DNA of 64,000 nucleotides, taken from assembly GCA_963827545.1 (NCBI GenBank), contig CAWHBI010000006.1:1-64000 (forward strand), in the 5' to 3' direction. Positions within the stretch are counted from its first letter, which is position 1. Every line of letters begins with the position of its first letter. Below, one piece after another: positions 48,404 through 58,184 of the stretch. The DNA is from AWTP1-13 sp963827545. GTDB taxonomy: Bacteria > Pseudomonadota > Alphaproteobacteria > Rhizobiales > Hyphomicrobiaceae. Position numbers and translations under genes: made by a program. The notes beneath the pieces were generated by a model. That model was not told the DNA's origin. It did no database searches and saw only the letters and a program-made list of their open reading frames with translations.

Positions 48404-49531
48404 TCAGAACACCACCACGCTTCTAATGCTCTTGCCCTCGTGCATGAGATCGAACCCCTTGTTGATGTCGGCGAGCGGCATCGTGTGGGTGATCATCGGA
48501 TCGATCTCGATCTTCTTCTCCATGTACCAGTCGACGATCTTTGGGACATCCGTGCGCCCGCGCGCGCCGCCGAACGCGGTGCCCTTCCACACCCGCCCCG
48601 TCACGAGCTGGAACGGCCGCGTGGCGATCTCCGCACCGGCGGGCGCGACACCGATGATCACGCTCACGCCCCAGCCGCGGTGGCAGGCCTCCAGTGCCTG
48701 CCGCATCACAGTCACGTTGCCCGTGCAGTCGAAAGTATAGTCGGCGCCGCCGATCTGGTCGGCGCCCTTCTTGGTCATGTTGACGAGATGAGCCACGAGA
48801 TCGCCGCCAACGTCCTTGGGGTTGACGAAGTGCGTCATGCCGAAGCGCTCGCCCCATTCTTTCCTGGCCGGATTGATGTCGACCCCGATGATCATGTCGG
48901 CGGCGGCGAGCTTGAGCCCCTGGATCACGTTGAGCCCGATGCCGCCCAGACCGAAGACGATGGCCTTCGCCCCGGGCTCCACCCTGGCGGTATTGAGCAC
49001 GGCGCCGATGCCCGTCGTCACCCCGCAGCCGATGTAGCAGACCTTGTCGAACGGCGCGTCCTCCCGGACCTTCGCCACGGCGATCTCCGGCAGCACCGTG
49101 AAGTTGGAGAACGTGGACGTGCCCATGTAGTGATGCAGTTTTTTGCCATCGAGTGAGAAGCGCGAGGTGCCGTCGGGCATCACGCCCTGGCCCTGCGTGG
49201 CGCGGATTGCTGTGCACAGGTTGGTCTTGCGCGAGAGGCAGGAGGGGCACTGGCGGCACTCGGGCGTGTAGAGCGGGATCACATGATCGCCCTTCTTCAC
49301 GCTGGTCACGCCGGGGCCGACATCGACGACGATGCCCGCGCCCTCGTGCCCCAGGATCGCCGGGAACAGCCCCTCCGGATCGGCGCCCGAGAGCGTGAAC
49401 TCATCGGTGTGGCAGATGCCCGTCGCCTTGATCTCGACCAACACCTCGCCGGCTTTCGGCCCCTCGAGATCGACCTCCATGATCTGCAGCGGCTTGCCTT
49501 TCTCGAGCGCGACGGCGGCGCGGCTTTTCAT
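48404..49531 (-). CDS. frmA: S-(hydroxymethyl)glutathione dehydrogenase (class III alcohol dehydrogenase)
   Basis: This 375-residue zinc enzyme oxidises the glutathione adduct of formaldehyde with NAD. It has the catalytic zinc motifs CHTDEFTLSG and GHEGAGIV, the structural zinc cysteines CRQCPSCLSRKTNLC, and the nucleotide-binding GLGGIGLNVIQG. The IRATQGQG stretch after the structural zinc is characteristic of class III enzymes. It is cytoplasmic. An S-formylglutathione hydrolase usually accompanies it but is not present here. Confidence 0.94.
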   Translation of the reverse strand: MKSRAAVALEKGKPLQIMEVDLEGPKAGEVLVEIKATGICHTDEFTLSGADPEGLFPAILGHEGAGIVVDVGPGVTSVKKGDHVIPLYTPECRQCPSCLSRKTNLCTAIRATQGQGVMPDGTSRFSLDGKKLHHYMGTSTFSNFTVLPEIAVAKVREDAPFDKVCYIGCGVTTGIGAVLNTARVEPGAKAIVFGLGGIGLNVIQGLKLAAADMIIGVDINPARKEWGERFGMTHFVNPKDVGGDLVAHLVNMTKKGADQIGGADYTFDCTGNVTVMRQALEACHRGWGVSVIIGVAPAGAEIATRPFQLVTGRVWKGTAFGGARGRTDVPKIVDWYMEKKIEIDPMITHTMPLADINKGFDLMHEGKSIRSVVVF

Positions 49532-49552
49532 TTTTAACGCACCTCTCTTGGG

Positions 49553-49656
49553 GGTGTCAGACCCTCCGGGTCTGACACCATTGTGCCATGTCAGGAGCCA
49601 AGCAACGCCGGTACCATGCGCGGAGTCAAGGTGTCAGACCCGCAGGGTCTGACACC
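49553..49656. repeat. Pair of GGTGTCAGACCC hairpins
   Basis: Two perfect 12-bp-arm palindromes, GGTGTCAGACCC...GGGTCTGACACC, occur at 49553-49579 and 49630-49656, about 50 bases apart. The second abuts the GNAT stop codon. They share a GTCAGACC core with the AGGGGTCAGACCCCT family. They lie between two same-strand genes and could end transcription from the GNAT gene before frmA. Confidence 0.8.
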
Positions 49657-50100
49657 TCACCGCCGGTACTGCACGAACGGGGATTTGGTCGCCAGCTGGT
49701 CGTAGAGGGTGCGCGCCTTGTAGTTGAACTCCTGCGTCACCCAGTAGGTGCGGCTGCACTGGCGCGCATCCGCCTCGCGGTAGACCGCCTCGATCAGGGC
49801 CCGTCCCGTGCCCTTCTGGCGCCGGGCGGGATCGACGAACAGGTCCTCCAGATAGCAGTACCAGGTCGGCGACCAGGTCGAGCGGTGGATCAGCAAGTGC
49901 GCCAGCCCCAGCGGCACGTCGGTCTCGTCGACCGCGACCAGCGCGATATGAAATCCCTCGCCGCCCGCCATCAGGCGCTGCCACGTGGTCTCGATCACAT
50001 CCTCGGCAACGGTCGCCTTGTAGAATTCGATATAGCCCTTGAACAGGGCGAGCCACGCCCGCTTGTCCTTCTCCTCCAGCCGGCGCACACGCACACTCAT
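49657..50100 (-). CDS. GNAT-family N-acetyltransferase
   Basis: This 147-residue protein has the GNAT core: an acceptor strand (YCYLEDLFVDPARR), the acetyl-CoA loop QKGTGRALIEAV, and TYWVTQEFNYKARTLYDQLA near the end. The start at 50100 (MSVRVRRLEEKD) is preferred because the fold begins there. Relatives include spermidine- and aminoglycoside-type acetyltransferases, but no substrate can be named. It is probably co-transcribed after mgtE, with a gap of about 75 bp. Confidence 0.88.
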   Translation of the reverse strand: MSVRVRRLEEKDKRAWLALFKGYIEFYKATVAEDVIETTWQRLMAGGEGFHIALVAVDETDVPLGLAHLLIHRSTWSPTWYCYLEDLFVDPARRQKGTGRALIEAVYREADARQCSRTYWVTQEFNYKARTLYDQLATKSPFVQYRR

Positions 50101-50176
50101 CGATTTCGCTTGCCTCCCCTCGACCATCCCATGCGCCGTGAACCTAGAGGAAAGGCCCGCACGCGCAAACCGCCCG

Positions 50177-51601
50177 TCACAGCAGCCACACCGATGCCAG
50201 ACCGAGAAATGCGAAGAACCCCACCACGTCCGTCACGGTCGTCACGAACACGGTCGATGAAACCGCAGGGTCGAAGCCCAGGCGCTTGAGGCCGAGCGGG
50301 ATGAAAATCCCGGCCAGCGCGGCCGCCAGCAGGTTGATCACCATGGCCGCGCCGATCACTGCGCCCAGTCTGTTGGAGCCGAACCAGAAGAACACGATGA
50401 GCCCCATGATCAGGGCAAACGCGACACCGTTGATGAGGCCGGTCGCCGTCTCGCGCAGCACGACACGCGCCGTGTTCATGGCACCGAGCTCGCCCGTCGC
50501 CAGCGCGCGCACCGCCACCGTCATGGTTTGCGTGCCCGCGTTGCCGCCCATCGACGCCACGATCGGCATGAGCACGGCCAGCGCCACCATGTGCTCGATG
50601 GTCGCGTCGAACTGCTTGATGACCATGGACGCGAGAATCGCCGTCAGCAGGTTCACGAACAGCCACCAGAAGCGTGCCGGCACGATCTGGCGCACGCTGT
50701 CGGTTATGCGTTCATCACCCACGCCCGCCAGACGCCGCAGGTCCTCGTCCGCCTCCTCCTCGATCACCTCCACCACGTCATCGACGGTGACGACACCCAC
50801 CAGGCGCTTGTCGGCGTCGACCACCGGTGCCGATTTCAGGTCGTAGCGCTCGAACTGGCGGGCCACTGCCTCTTGGTCGGCCGTGGCGAGCACCACCTGC
50901 CGGTCCGCATCCATGATCTTCTCCACCGGCACCTCGCGCTTGGTGCGCAGCAGCCTGCTGAGGTCGACGCCCCCCACCACGTGGTAGGTGGGGTCGACGA
51001 CATAGATGTCGGAAAACGTCTCGGGCAGGTCGTCGGCCTCGCGCATGTGGTCGATCACCCGCCCCACCGTCCAGAACGGCGGCACCGCCACGAAATCCGT
51101 CTGCATGAGGCGGCCGGCGGTCTCTTCGGGATATTCCAGATTGCGCTCGACGGCGACGCGGTCGCCAGCCGGCACCTGAGCAAGGATCTCCTGCTGGTCG
51201 GCCGCTTCGAGATTCTGGATCAGATAAGCTGCGTCATCGGTTTCCAGCGCAGCAACGGCCTTGGCCAGCAGCTCCTTGGGAAGCTCGCGCGAGAGCTGGT
51301 CGCGCACCGTCTCGTCGAGCTCCGAGAGAACCTCGAAGGGAAAGGCATCGCCAAGACCCCGGATCAGACTGATCCGCGCCTCGGGCTCCAGCAGCTCGAC
51401 GAGGTCGGCCAGGTCGGGCGCCGCCAGGCCCTGGGTGAGCTCTCGCAGGCGCGACACGTCGCTGCTGGACAACGCCGCGCCGACTGGACGCACCAACTCG
51501 GCCGCCGCCTGCGCGGCAGCTCCCGTGGCCTGCCGGTTTGCAGTCTCGTCCTGCATGCGATTGGTCCGCCCGGGGCACGCGCCGCTCGGTGCGCCACTCA
51601 T
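50177..51601 (-). CDS. mgtE: Magnesium transporter MgtE
   Basis: This 474-residue protein forms a dimeric magnesium channel gated by magnesium itself. An N-terminal helical domain (residues 40-160, rich in acidic residues and PEETAGRLM) is followed by two CBS domains (about 165-285) and five membrane helices. The pore signature is PIVASMGGNAGTQTMTV. The N-domain and CBS pair sense intracellular magnesium. Two starts are close, 51601 and an internal ATG at 51556; neither has a strong ribosome binding site, and both precede all recognised domains. Confidence 0.93.
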   Translation of the reverse strand: MSGAPSGACPGRTNRMQDETANRQATGAAAQAAAELVRPVGAALSSSDVSRLRELTQGLAAPDLADLVELLEPEARISLIRGLGDAFPFEVLSELDETVRDQLSRELPKELLAKAVAALETDDAAYLIQNLEAADQQEILAQVPAGDRVAVERNLEYPEETAGRLMQTDFVAVPPFWTVGRVIDHMREADDLPETFSDIYVVDPTYHVVGGVDLSRLLRTKREVPVEKIMDADRQVVLATADQEAVARQFERYDLKSAPVVDADKRLVGVVTVDDVVEVIEEEADEDLRRLAGVGDERITDSVRQIVPARFWWLFVNLLTAILASMVIKQFDATIEHMVALAVLMPIVASMGGNAGTQTMTVAVRALATGELGAMNTARVVLRETATGLINGVAFALIMGLIVFFWFGSNRLGAVIGAAMVINLLAAALAGIFIPLGLKRLGFDPAVSSTVFVTTVTDVVGFFAFLGLASVWLL

Positions 51602-51851
51602 TGCGTATCCGCGAGCCGATTAGCATCGGCCGCGGGGTTCCGCCATCCCCTGATCGAAGCGCTCCGAGCCACCGCCGATCGGAACCGCCTCCCATGATGC
51701 CCAGCAGCCACATAGTGTTGCAGAGAGGGCCCTTGTCCCGGCTGATGGATTTTCTGTGCCGCGCAACGGCTTGCTCAACTCCAACGCGCATGCCAGAACG
51801 CGATAGGCGCGCCAGGGGTTCACGCCCAGCTCTTGAGGGATCACGGAAACA

Positions 51852-52829
51852 ATGCGCAGCGTCCATGCTTGCAGTGTCCTCCTATGCATGACGCTCGGCT
51901 TGGTGCAGCCAGCCCTGGCTCAGGAGGCCTGCCTCTCCAATCCCAAAGCCCTGGGCGTGGCGCGGACGATCGAGATCGACACCGCACCGGGCCCACACTT
52001 CGGCTTCCAATACAAAGACCCCAAGCTCCTGGCTGAGGGCGAGGTTGTACTGACATTCGATGATGGCCCCTCACGCGCCTATACCCGCCCAATCCTCGAG
52101 GCGCTGGCGGCGCATTGCACCAAGGCCATCTTCTTCATGGTGGGTCGCATGGCCGTCTCCGACCCGGAGGTGGTCAAGGAGGTGGCGCGCCAAGGGCACA
52201 CGGTGGCAACCCACACTTGGTCGCACCCCAACCTGCAAAGCCTCACGCCGCTCAGGGCACGGGCCGAAATCGAGATGGGCTTCAGTGCCGTGCAGGAGGC
52301 GCTGGGCAGCCCAATCGCCCCCTTTTTCCGCTTCCCCTACCTCAGGGACACCGCTTCCACGCTGAGCTACCTGCAAGGCCGCCAGATGGCTGCTTTTTCC
52401 ATCGACGTGGACAGCAAGGACTTCATGACAAGGGATCCGGCCGCGCTCCACGACCGGGTCATGAGCCAGCTCGCCTTCCATCGCAAAGGCATTGTCCTGT
52501 TCCACGACATCCATGCCTCGACAGCCCGCGCTGTCCCGCGCTTGCTCGCCGACCTGAAGGCGCGAGGCTACCGGGTCGTCCACCTGCAACCCAAGGCGCA
52601 AGCCTCGACGTTGCCCGACTTTGACGCCGTGGCCAGGCAGGAGATCGAGCGCAAGCGCCTGGCCGCAACCGGCCAGCCGCTGGCCAAACGGTCGCTGACC
52701 TGGCCAAGCGCCACCAGCCCCGCCACGCCGGCGGCGGCAACCGCCGCCAAGGCCCCCGGGGCCGAGCCGGGCCCCACGCACCGTTCGCAAGCGAAAGAGG
52801 ATTGGAAGGCCGATTTTTCGCCGCGGTGA
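51852..52829 (+). CDS. Exported polysaccharide deacetylase (NodB homology domain)
   Basis: This 325-residue protein has a signal peptide (VLLCMTLGLVQPALAQ) and a NodB domain at about residues 65-250. The domain carries the catalytic base and metal motif TFDDGPS, the metal histidines in HTWSHPNL, the FRFPYLRD substrate groove motif and the closing LFHDIH. A Pro/Ala-rich tail follows. It should remove acetyl groups from cell-wall or exopolysaccharide sugars in the periplasm. It is divergent from mgtE. Confidence 0.9.
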   Translation: MRSVHACSVLLCMTLGLVQPALAQEACLSNPKALGVARTIEIDTAPGPHFGFQYKDPKLLAEGEVVLTFDDGPSRAYTRPILEALAAHCTKAIFFMVGRMAVSDPEVVKEVARQGHTVATHTWSHPNLQSLTPLRARAEIEMGFSAVQEALGSPIAPFFRFPYLRDTASTLSYLQGRQMAAFSIDVDSKDFMTRDPAALHDRVMSQLAFHRKGIVLFHDIHASTARAVPRLLADLKARGYRVVHLQPKAQASTLPDFDAVARQEIERKRLAATGQPLAKRSLTWPSATSPATPAAATAAKAPGAEPGPTHRSQAKEDWKADFSPR

Positions 52830-52993
52830 GTGCAGCGGCCTGCCTCCCACATCGCTTCCATGCGGTTGTCGCTTTCGCGCGAGCCTCGTCCCTAGGCGCT
52901 TGCGCTCCTCCTTGACCGATGGGCAAGCAAACCAATAGGGTGAATGAAAACCCGTTCGTCGGCAATTACCAGCAAGCTCCTAGGGAGGGCACG

Positions 52994-54199
52994 ATGCGAA
53001 AATTACTCGATCTCGTTTGTGCGTCCGTGGCACTCGCCGCGGGACTGGCCATGTGCGGTGCCACCGCGCAAGAGGCGCCGAAGTCCATCAAAGTCGGCTA
53101 TGCCATTTCGCTCTCCGGCCCACAGTCGGCAGGCTCGATGCTCACGACCGTGCCGAACTACCGCCTTTGGGTCGACGAGGTGAACAAGGCCGGCGGCCTG
53201 ATGCTCAAGAAGTACAACAAGCGCATCCCGCTGGAGCTCACCGAGATCGACGACCGCTCCAACAACGAGGACATGGTGCGCCTGGTCGAGCGGCTGATGA
53301 CGGTCGACAAGCTCGACATCGTGCTGTCGCCCTGGGGCACGGGTCCGAACCTGCAGGCGGCTCCCACATTCGCCAAGTACGGGTACCCGCAGATCATGGG
53401 CACGGCGGGAAGCGATAAGCTCGAGGAACTCGTGGGCAAGTTCCCCACCATGTTCTGGTTCCTGAGCAAGCCCGGTGAGCAGATCAAGGCACTGGTCGAC
53501 GTCCTGGCCGATCAGAAATCCAAGGGCAAGATCAACGATACGGTGGCTGTGTTCGTGGTCCAGCACCCGTTCGGCGTCGAGTACTCAGCGTCGCTCAAGC
53601 CGGCCCTGTCGGGTGCAGGCTTCAAGGTCGTCTACGAGACGAGCTATGCGCTCGGCGTTGCCGACCTTTCGGCCCAGATCAATGCCGCCAAGGCTTCCAA
53701 CCCTGACACCATGATCGGCATCTCCTACCCGCCCGACACCTTCATGCTGACCGACCAGTCGATCGCCAACGGCTTCAATCCGAAAATTCGGTTCCTGGGC
53801 GTTGGCACCGCGTTCCCGAGCTACAAGGCCAAGTTTGGCGACAAGGTCAACGGCATTTTCGGCTTGGGTGGTTGGGACCCCAATGCGGCCGGCATGAAGG
53901 ACTACTTCGAGCGCCACAAGGCGGCGAACAAGAACCAGGAGCCTGACCGCTGGGCCAGCCCCCCCACCTATGCCGGGTTGCAGGCGCTACAGCAGGCCAT
54001 CGAGCGGGTCGGCGAGATCGACAATGCCAAGATCCTGGCCGAGTTGAAGAGCGGTACGTTCAAGACCCTCGTCGGCGATATCAAGCTCGACGGCAACCGC
54101 AACCCTTCACTTTGGCACGTGGGTCAATGGCAGGGCGGCGAGTTTTACGGCATCGCCCCGGCCAACCGTCCCGGCGCGAAACAGCCGATCTTCAATTAA
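52994..54199 (+). CDS. Branched-chain amino acid-type ABC transporter substrate-binding protein (first system)
   Basis: This 401-residue periplasmic binding protein (Peripla_BP_6 type) has a signal peptide (LDLVCASVALAAGLAMCGATAQ) and IKVGYAISLSGPQSAGS at its mature start. The start at 52994 is set by AGGGAGGG about seven bases upstream. It is followed by a strong terminator and then the fused permease and ATPase of the same system. The ligand may be a branched-chain amino acid, urea, amide or aromatic acid. Confidence 0.9.
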   Translation: MRKLLDLVCASVALAAGLAMCGATAQEAPKSIKVGYAISLSGPQSAGSMLTTVPNYRLWVDEVNKAGGLMLKKYNKRIPLELTEIDDRSNNEDMVRLVERLMTVDKLDIVLSPWGTGPNLQAAPTFAKYGYPQIMGTAGSDKLEELVGKFPTMFWFLSKPGEQIKALVDVLADQKSKGKINDTVAVFVVQHPFGVEYSASLKPALSGAGFKVVYETSYALGVADLSAQINAAKASNPDTMIGISYPPDTFMLTDQSIANGFNPKIRFLGVGTAFPSYKAKFGDKVNGIFGLGGWDPNAAGMKDYFERHKAANKNQEPDRWASPPTYAGLQALQQAIERVGEIDNAKILAELKSGTFKTLVGDIKLDGNRNPSLWHVGQWQGGEFYGIAPANRPGAKQPIFN

Positions 54200-54222
54200 C
54201 CAGGAAGAGGCCAGAAACCGGC

Positions 54223-54256
54223 TGGGCCCGCGCGAAACGGCGCGGGCCCATTTTTT
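54223..54256 (+). terminator. Rho-independent terminator after the binding-protein gene
   Basis: An 11-bp perfect stem (TGGGCCCGCGC at 54223-54233 with 54240-54250), a six-base GAAACG loop and six T residues at 54251-54256 lie 24 bp after the stop. It probably lets the binding protein be made in excess over the permease genes downstream. Confidence 0.92.
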
Positions 54257-54409
54257 GCTAGCATAAGCGTGCAGGGGTGCCGATCCGCACAGGGGCTAGG
54301 CAGGGGTAGGGCAGAAATCGGCTGGGGCGGATGTGCACGCAGGGGTGCCCTCCCGGATGTATATTCTGAGCAGGTTTGCAGGCCCCGACCGAAGTGTGAA
54401 AGCGTACCC

Positions 54410-56368
54410 ATGCTCGACTTGCTGCTCGGTGGCCTGGTAATCGGGGGCATCCTGGCCCTCACCTCCGTCGGCCTCAATCTGCAGTATGGCGTCGCGCGGG
54501 TCTTGAACCTCGCTTACGGCGAGTTTCTGATGCTGGCCGCCTACGCCGCATTCTTCGGGTTCTCCCAGCTCGCATCTCCCCCTCCCCTCACGGCGCTCGC
54601 CGCCGCACCTGTGGCGTTCGGGCTGAGCTGGCTGCTGTTCACCTACGTGTTGCATCCGCTGCTTCGGCGCACCGCCGATCAGGGCAAGCGCGAGGTGGAT
54701 TCCATCCTCTCCACCTTCGGCCTGCTGTTCCTGTTGCAGGGCATAGCGCTGGTCGCATGGACTGGAACCGATCGAGCCTACAGCTACCTCTCGGACTCGG
54801 TAGCCATCCTCGGCCCGGTGAAGCTCCAGGGCAACCGCCTCATGGTCTTGATCGGGGCGCTCGCCCTGGCGGGCGCCGTCTTTGCGTTCCTGCGCTATTC
54901 GACCGCCGGCCGCGCCATGCGCGCGATCGCCGTCGCCCCGGGCACGGCCCCTCTGGTCGGCATCGATGTGGAGCGATACAGCGCCATTGCCTTCGCCACC
55001 GGCGGCGCGCTTGCCGCCGTGGCAGGCATCCTGTTGTCTACTTTCGTTCCCATAAATCCCACCATCGGCGCCGCCTACACGATGAAAGCGCTGATCGTCG
55101 TCGTCATGGGTGGCATCGGCCACGTGCTCGGTGGTCTCGTCGCCGCATTCATTCTGGGACTGGCGGAGACAACGGCCGTCCTCTATCTCGATCCCGGCCT
55201 TGTGACCATCATCAACTTCGCCATCTTTTCAATCGTGCTGCTGTGGCGTCCGCAGGGCCTGTTCGGCGGCAACCACGGAGCGGGCACCCACGGCGCATTT
55301 CGCCTTCGCCCGGAGGCGATTGCGCTCGCCGCCCTCTTGCTCCTGTTGCTCGTGCCCGCCTTCGCCAATGCCTACTGGCTGTCGGTGGGCGTCAACATTC
55401 TCACCTATGTGGCGCTGGCGACCGGCTGGGCCTTCTTCTCGGGCCCAACGCGCTACGTCTCGCTGGCGGCTTCGGCCTTCTTCGGCATCGGCGCCTACTC
55501 GGTTGCCGTGCTCGCGTCCGACTTCTCCTACCCCGTCGCCCTGCTGGCTGCCGTCGCCATCTCCATCGTGCTCTCGGCCTTCGTCGGGCTGGCCACCCTG
55601 CGCCTCTCCGGCATGTACTTTGTCATATTCACCTTCGGCCTCTCATCGCTGGTCAGCGCGACCGTGAACTGGTGGGAGTTCAACGTGGCCAAAACAGCGG
55701 GGTGGTACTTGTTCATGTCCATCACGCCCACTCACATCTATTACCAGCTGCTCGCGTTGTGCGTCGCCATTGTCGGGCTGTGGATCATGCGGGACCGCAG
55801 CCGCATGGGCTTCGCGCTCACGACACTAGGCGCCGACGAGACGGTCGCGCGCCAGGTCGGTATCAACACGGTGGCCCTCAAGATCGGCACCTTCGTCGTC
55901 AGCGCCGTGGTGATGACGCTCGCCGGCGCCATCCTCGCCCCGCGCCGCTCCTACATGGACGCCACCGTGGCCTTCAATCCGGAGACGTCGTTCCTGACCG
56001 TGATCATGGCGCTGCTCGGCGGCGCCAACTCGGTGTGGGGGCCGATGCTCGGCGTGGTACCGCTACTGCTGATCAAGGACTACCTGTCGATTGCCTTTCC
56101 CAGCTATTTCAGCGTCGTCCTTGGCCTTGTCCTGCTCGGCATCGTGTTTTTCATCCCGAACGGCCTGATCGGCCTGCTGCACTCGGGCAAGGCCGCCATC
56201 CGCGGGCACAAGCTGGCCGATCTGCTGGAGGCCTGGGCGCGGCGCCTGCGCGGCAGCCGACATGCCTCTCCGCCGTCCGCGACGCACCCACCTGCAAACG
56301 CCCTGGGCCGCCCACCACACGACCCCTCGACTGCACCGGGGCGCTTCGAGCGGGAGGCTCAATCATGA
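54410..56368 (+). CDS. Fused LivH-LivM branched-chain amino acid ABC permease
   Basis: This 652-residue membrane protein joins both permease halves usually made separately. Residues 1-285 are LivH-like (GLNLQYGVARVLNLAYGEFLML ends in LWRPQGLFGG). Residues 300-620 are LivM-like (TRYVSLAASAFFGIGAYSV, VARQVGINTVALKIGTFVVSA, FFIPNGLIGLL). The start at 54410 is chosen because the first helix begins there; the longer frame crosses the terminator region. The stop overlaps the start of the following ATPase gene (ATGA). Confidence 0.92.
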   Translation: MLDLLLGGLVIGGILALTSVGLNLQYGVARVLNLAYGEFLMLAAYAAFFGFSQLASPPPLTALAAAPVAFGLSWLLFTYVLHPLLRRTADQGKREVDSILSTFGLLFLLQGIALVAWTGTDRAYSYLSDSVAILGPVKLQGNRLMVLIGALALAGAVFAFLRYSTAGRAMRAIAVAPGTAPLVGIDVERYSAIAFATGGALAAVAGILLSTFVPINPTIGAAYTMKALIVVVMGGIGHVLGGLVAAFILGLAETTAVLYLDPGLVTIINFAIFSIVLLWRPQGLFGGNHGAGTHGAFRLRPEAIALAALLLLLLVPAFANAYWLSVGVNILTYVALATGWAFFSGPTRYVSLAASAFFGIGAYSVAVLASDFSYPVALLAAVAISIVLSAFVGLATLRLSGMYFVIFTFGLSSLVSATVNWWEFNVAKTAGWYLFMSITPTHIYYQLLALCVAIVGLWIMRDRSRMGFALTTLGADETVARQVGINTVALKIGTFVVSAVVMTLAGAILAPRRSYMDATVAFNPETSFLTVIMALLGGANSVWGPMLGVVPLLLIKDYLSIAFPSYFSVVLGLVLLGIVFFIPNGLIGLLHSGKAAIRGHKLADLLEAWARRLRGSRHASPPSATHPPANALGRPPHDPSTAPGRFEREAQS

Positions 56369-57102
56369 GCGTCGCCGTATGGCCGCTGCTGGAGGTGGCG
56401 GGCCTCAGTCGCCATTTTGGCGGACTTGCCGCGGTGGACGCTGTGTCGTTTGCAGTCGAGCGCGGCGAGATCGTCGGCCTCGTAGGCCCGAACGGCTCAG
56501 GCAAGACAACCCTCCTCAACGTTGTCTCGGGCAGGCTCTCGCCCATGGGCGGCGAGGTCCGCTTCGACGGCAAGTCCATCACCGGCCACACGCCGGAAGC
56601 CGTCTGCCGCGCAGGCATCGCCGGCACCTTTCAGCTCGCCCGCATCCCCGATGCGCTCGACGCGCGCGACAACGTCGCCGTCGCCGCCATGTACGGCCGT
56701 CGCCGCCTCGATGTCGCCTCCGCCCGCGCCGAGGCCGACCGCCTGCTCGCACGCGTGGGCTTCACCGGCAGCCTCGCCGCCCATGGCGACTCGCTCACCT
56801 ACTTCGACCACAAGCGCATAGAGCTCGCGCGGGCCCTTGCCTGCGCGCCCGAGCTGTTGCTGCTCGACGAGTGGCTGGCTGGTCTCAACCCGACGGAGCT
56901 GGAAGACGGCATCGCGCTGGTACGCTCGCTTCGCGACGGGGGCCTGACGATCGTCATGGTCGAGCACGTCATGCACGCGATCCGCTCGCTGTGCGGGCAC
57001 ATCGTGGTGCTGAATGCCGGGCGCGTGATCGCCGTCGGCACCCCCGAGGAGGCGCTCGCCGACCACAACGTGGTGCGGGTCTATCTCGGCGAAAGCCTTT
57101 GA
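56365..57102 (+). CDS. Branched-chain amino acid-type ABC transporter ATP-binding protein (LivG type)
   Basis: This 245-residue ATPase has Walker A GPNGSGKTT and Walker B LLLLDEWLAGLNP, but its signature region reads LTYFDHKRIELARALA instead of LPYGQQRR- or LSGGQ-type sequence. It is translationally coupled to the fused permease by a 4-base overlap. No second ATPase (LivF) follows; the next gene is convergent. The transporter may work as a homodimeric ATPase or borrow LivF from the neighbouring system. Confidence 0.9.
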   Translation: MSVAVWPLLEVAGLSRHFGGLAAVDAVSFAVERGEIVGLVGPNGSGKTTLLNVVSGRLSPMGGEVRFDGKSITGHTPEAVCRAGIAGTFQLARIPDALDARDNVAVAAMYGRRRLDVASARAEADRLLARVGFTGSLAAHGDSLTYFDHKRIELARALACAPELLLLDEWLAGLNPTELEDGIALVRSLRDGGLTIVMVEHVMHAIRSLCGHIVVLNAGRVIAVGTPEEALADHNVVRVYLGESL

Positions 57103-57154
57103 GGGTCGAGGATGCGGCTACCCGGCCGGCTTCGCGCCGGCCTTGCTGACCGAC

Positions 57155-58174
57155 TCATCCGGCCTCGCAGCCTGGCCGATACGCAGAGCGAGCGGCGAAA
57201 GCGATGATTTCGCCGACCACTCCGCGCCGGAAGAGAAGCACGGTGACGACAAAAATCACGCCCTGGATCACGAGCACCCATTCGCCGAACCCGGCCAGGT
57301 AGTTCTGCATGGCGACGATGATGCCGGCCCCGACAATTGGGCCGAACACGGTCCCCATGCCGCCCACCAGCGTCATGAGCACCACCTCGCCCGACATCTG
57401 CCACGTGACATCCGTGAGCGAGGCCAGCTGGAACACGATGGCCTTGGTGGCTCCCGCCAGGCCGGCGAGCGTGGCGGAGAGCACGAAAGCGATGAGCTTG
57501 AAGCGGTCGACCGCGTAACCCAGCGAGATGGCGCGCGCCTCGTTCTCGCGGATCGCCTTGAGCACCTGCCCGAACGGCGAGTGGATCGTGCGGTGGATGA
57601 TGAGAAAGCCGATGGCAAAGATCGCCAGGACCACATAGTAGAACACGAAGTCGTTGGTGATCGCGAAGAGGCCGAACAGCGGCCGGCGCGGTATGGCCTG
57701 GATGCCGTCTTCGCCGCCGGTGAACTTTGCCTGCACGCACAGGAAGAACACCATCTGCGCCAGAGCCAGCGTGACCATGGCGAAGTAGATGCCTTGCCTG
57801 CGAATGGCGATCATGCCGACAATGAGACCGAGCAGGCCCGCCACCAGTGTGCCTGCCAGGATGGCCAGTTCCGGTGTCAGCGGCGGCACGGCCAGCGTGA
57901 CCCAGCCCGATCCGAGCAACGGCAGCCAGAAGGGCAGGCTGACCGTGCCCACCTTGGCCATGTGCCCCGCGACATAGGCGGCAAACCCGAAGAACATGGC
58001 ATGGCCGAACGACAGCAGGCCGACGTAGCCGATGAGCAGATTGAAGGCGCAGGCGAACAGGGCGAAGCACAGCACCTTCATCAGGAACAGCGGATAGATC
58101 GCCAGCGGCGCCGCCAGCGCCAGCGCCACGAGGGCGGCAAATACCGGCATGTCCCAGCTGTTCGGCCTGCCCAT
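57155..58174 (-). CDS. livM: Branched-chain amino acid ABC permease LivM (second system)
   Basis: This 339-residue permease has about nine helices and the LivM hallmarks FNLLIGYVGLLSFGHAMFFG and RENEARAISLGYAVDRFKLIAFVLSA. It is the last gene of the livG-livF-livK-livH-livM order on the minus strand. ATG 58174 is used, with GAGGA upstream; a GTG just before it is also in frame. It converges on the first system's ATPase gene, with 52 bp between stops. Confidence 0.92.
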   Translation of the reverse strand: MGRPNSWDMPVFAALVALALAAPLAIYPLFLMKVLCFALFACAFNLLIGYVGLLSFGHAMFFGFAAYVAGHMAKVGTVSLPFWLPLLGSGWVTLAVPPLTPELAILAGTLVAGLLGLIVGMIAIRRQGIYFAMVTLALAQMVFFLCVQAKFTGGEDGIQAIPRRPLFGLFAITNDFVFYYVVLAIFAIGFLIIHRTIHSPFGQVLKAIRENEARAISLGYAVDRFKLIAFVLSATLAGLAGATKAIVFQLASLTDVTWQMSGEVVLMTLVGGMGTVFGPIVGAGIIVAMQNYLAGFGEWVLVIQGVIFVVTVLLFRRGVVGEIIAFAARSAYRPGCEAG

Positions 58175-58184
58175 CACCGCGTCC

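Noticed and set aside
45922..48426. 834-codon plus-strand open frame opposite the acylase gene
   Set aside because: The minus-strand product has a full set of family motifs including the nucleophile; the opposite frame has none.
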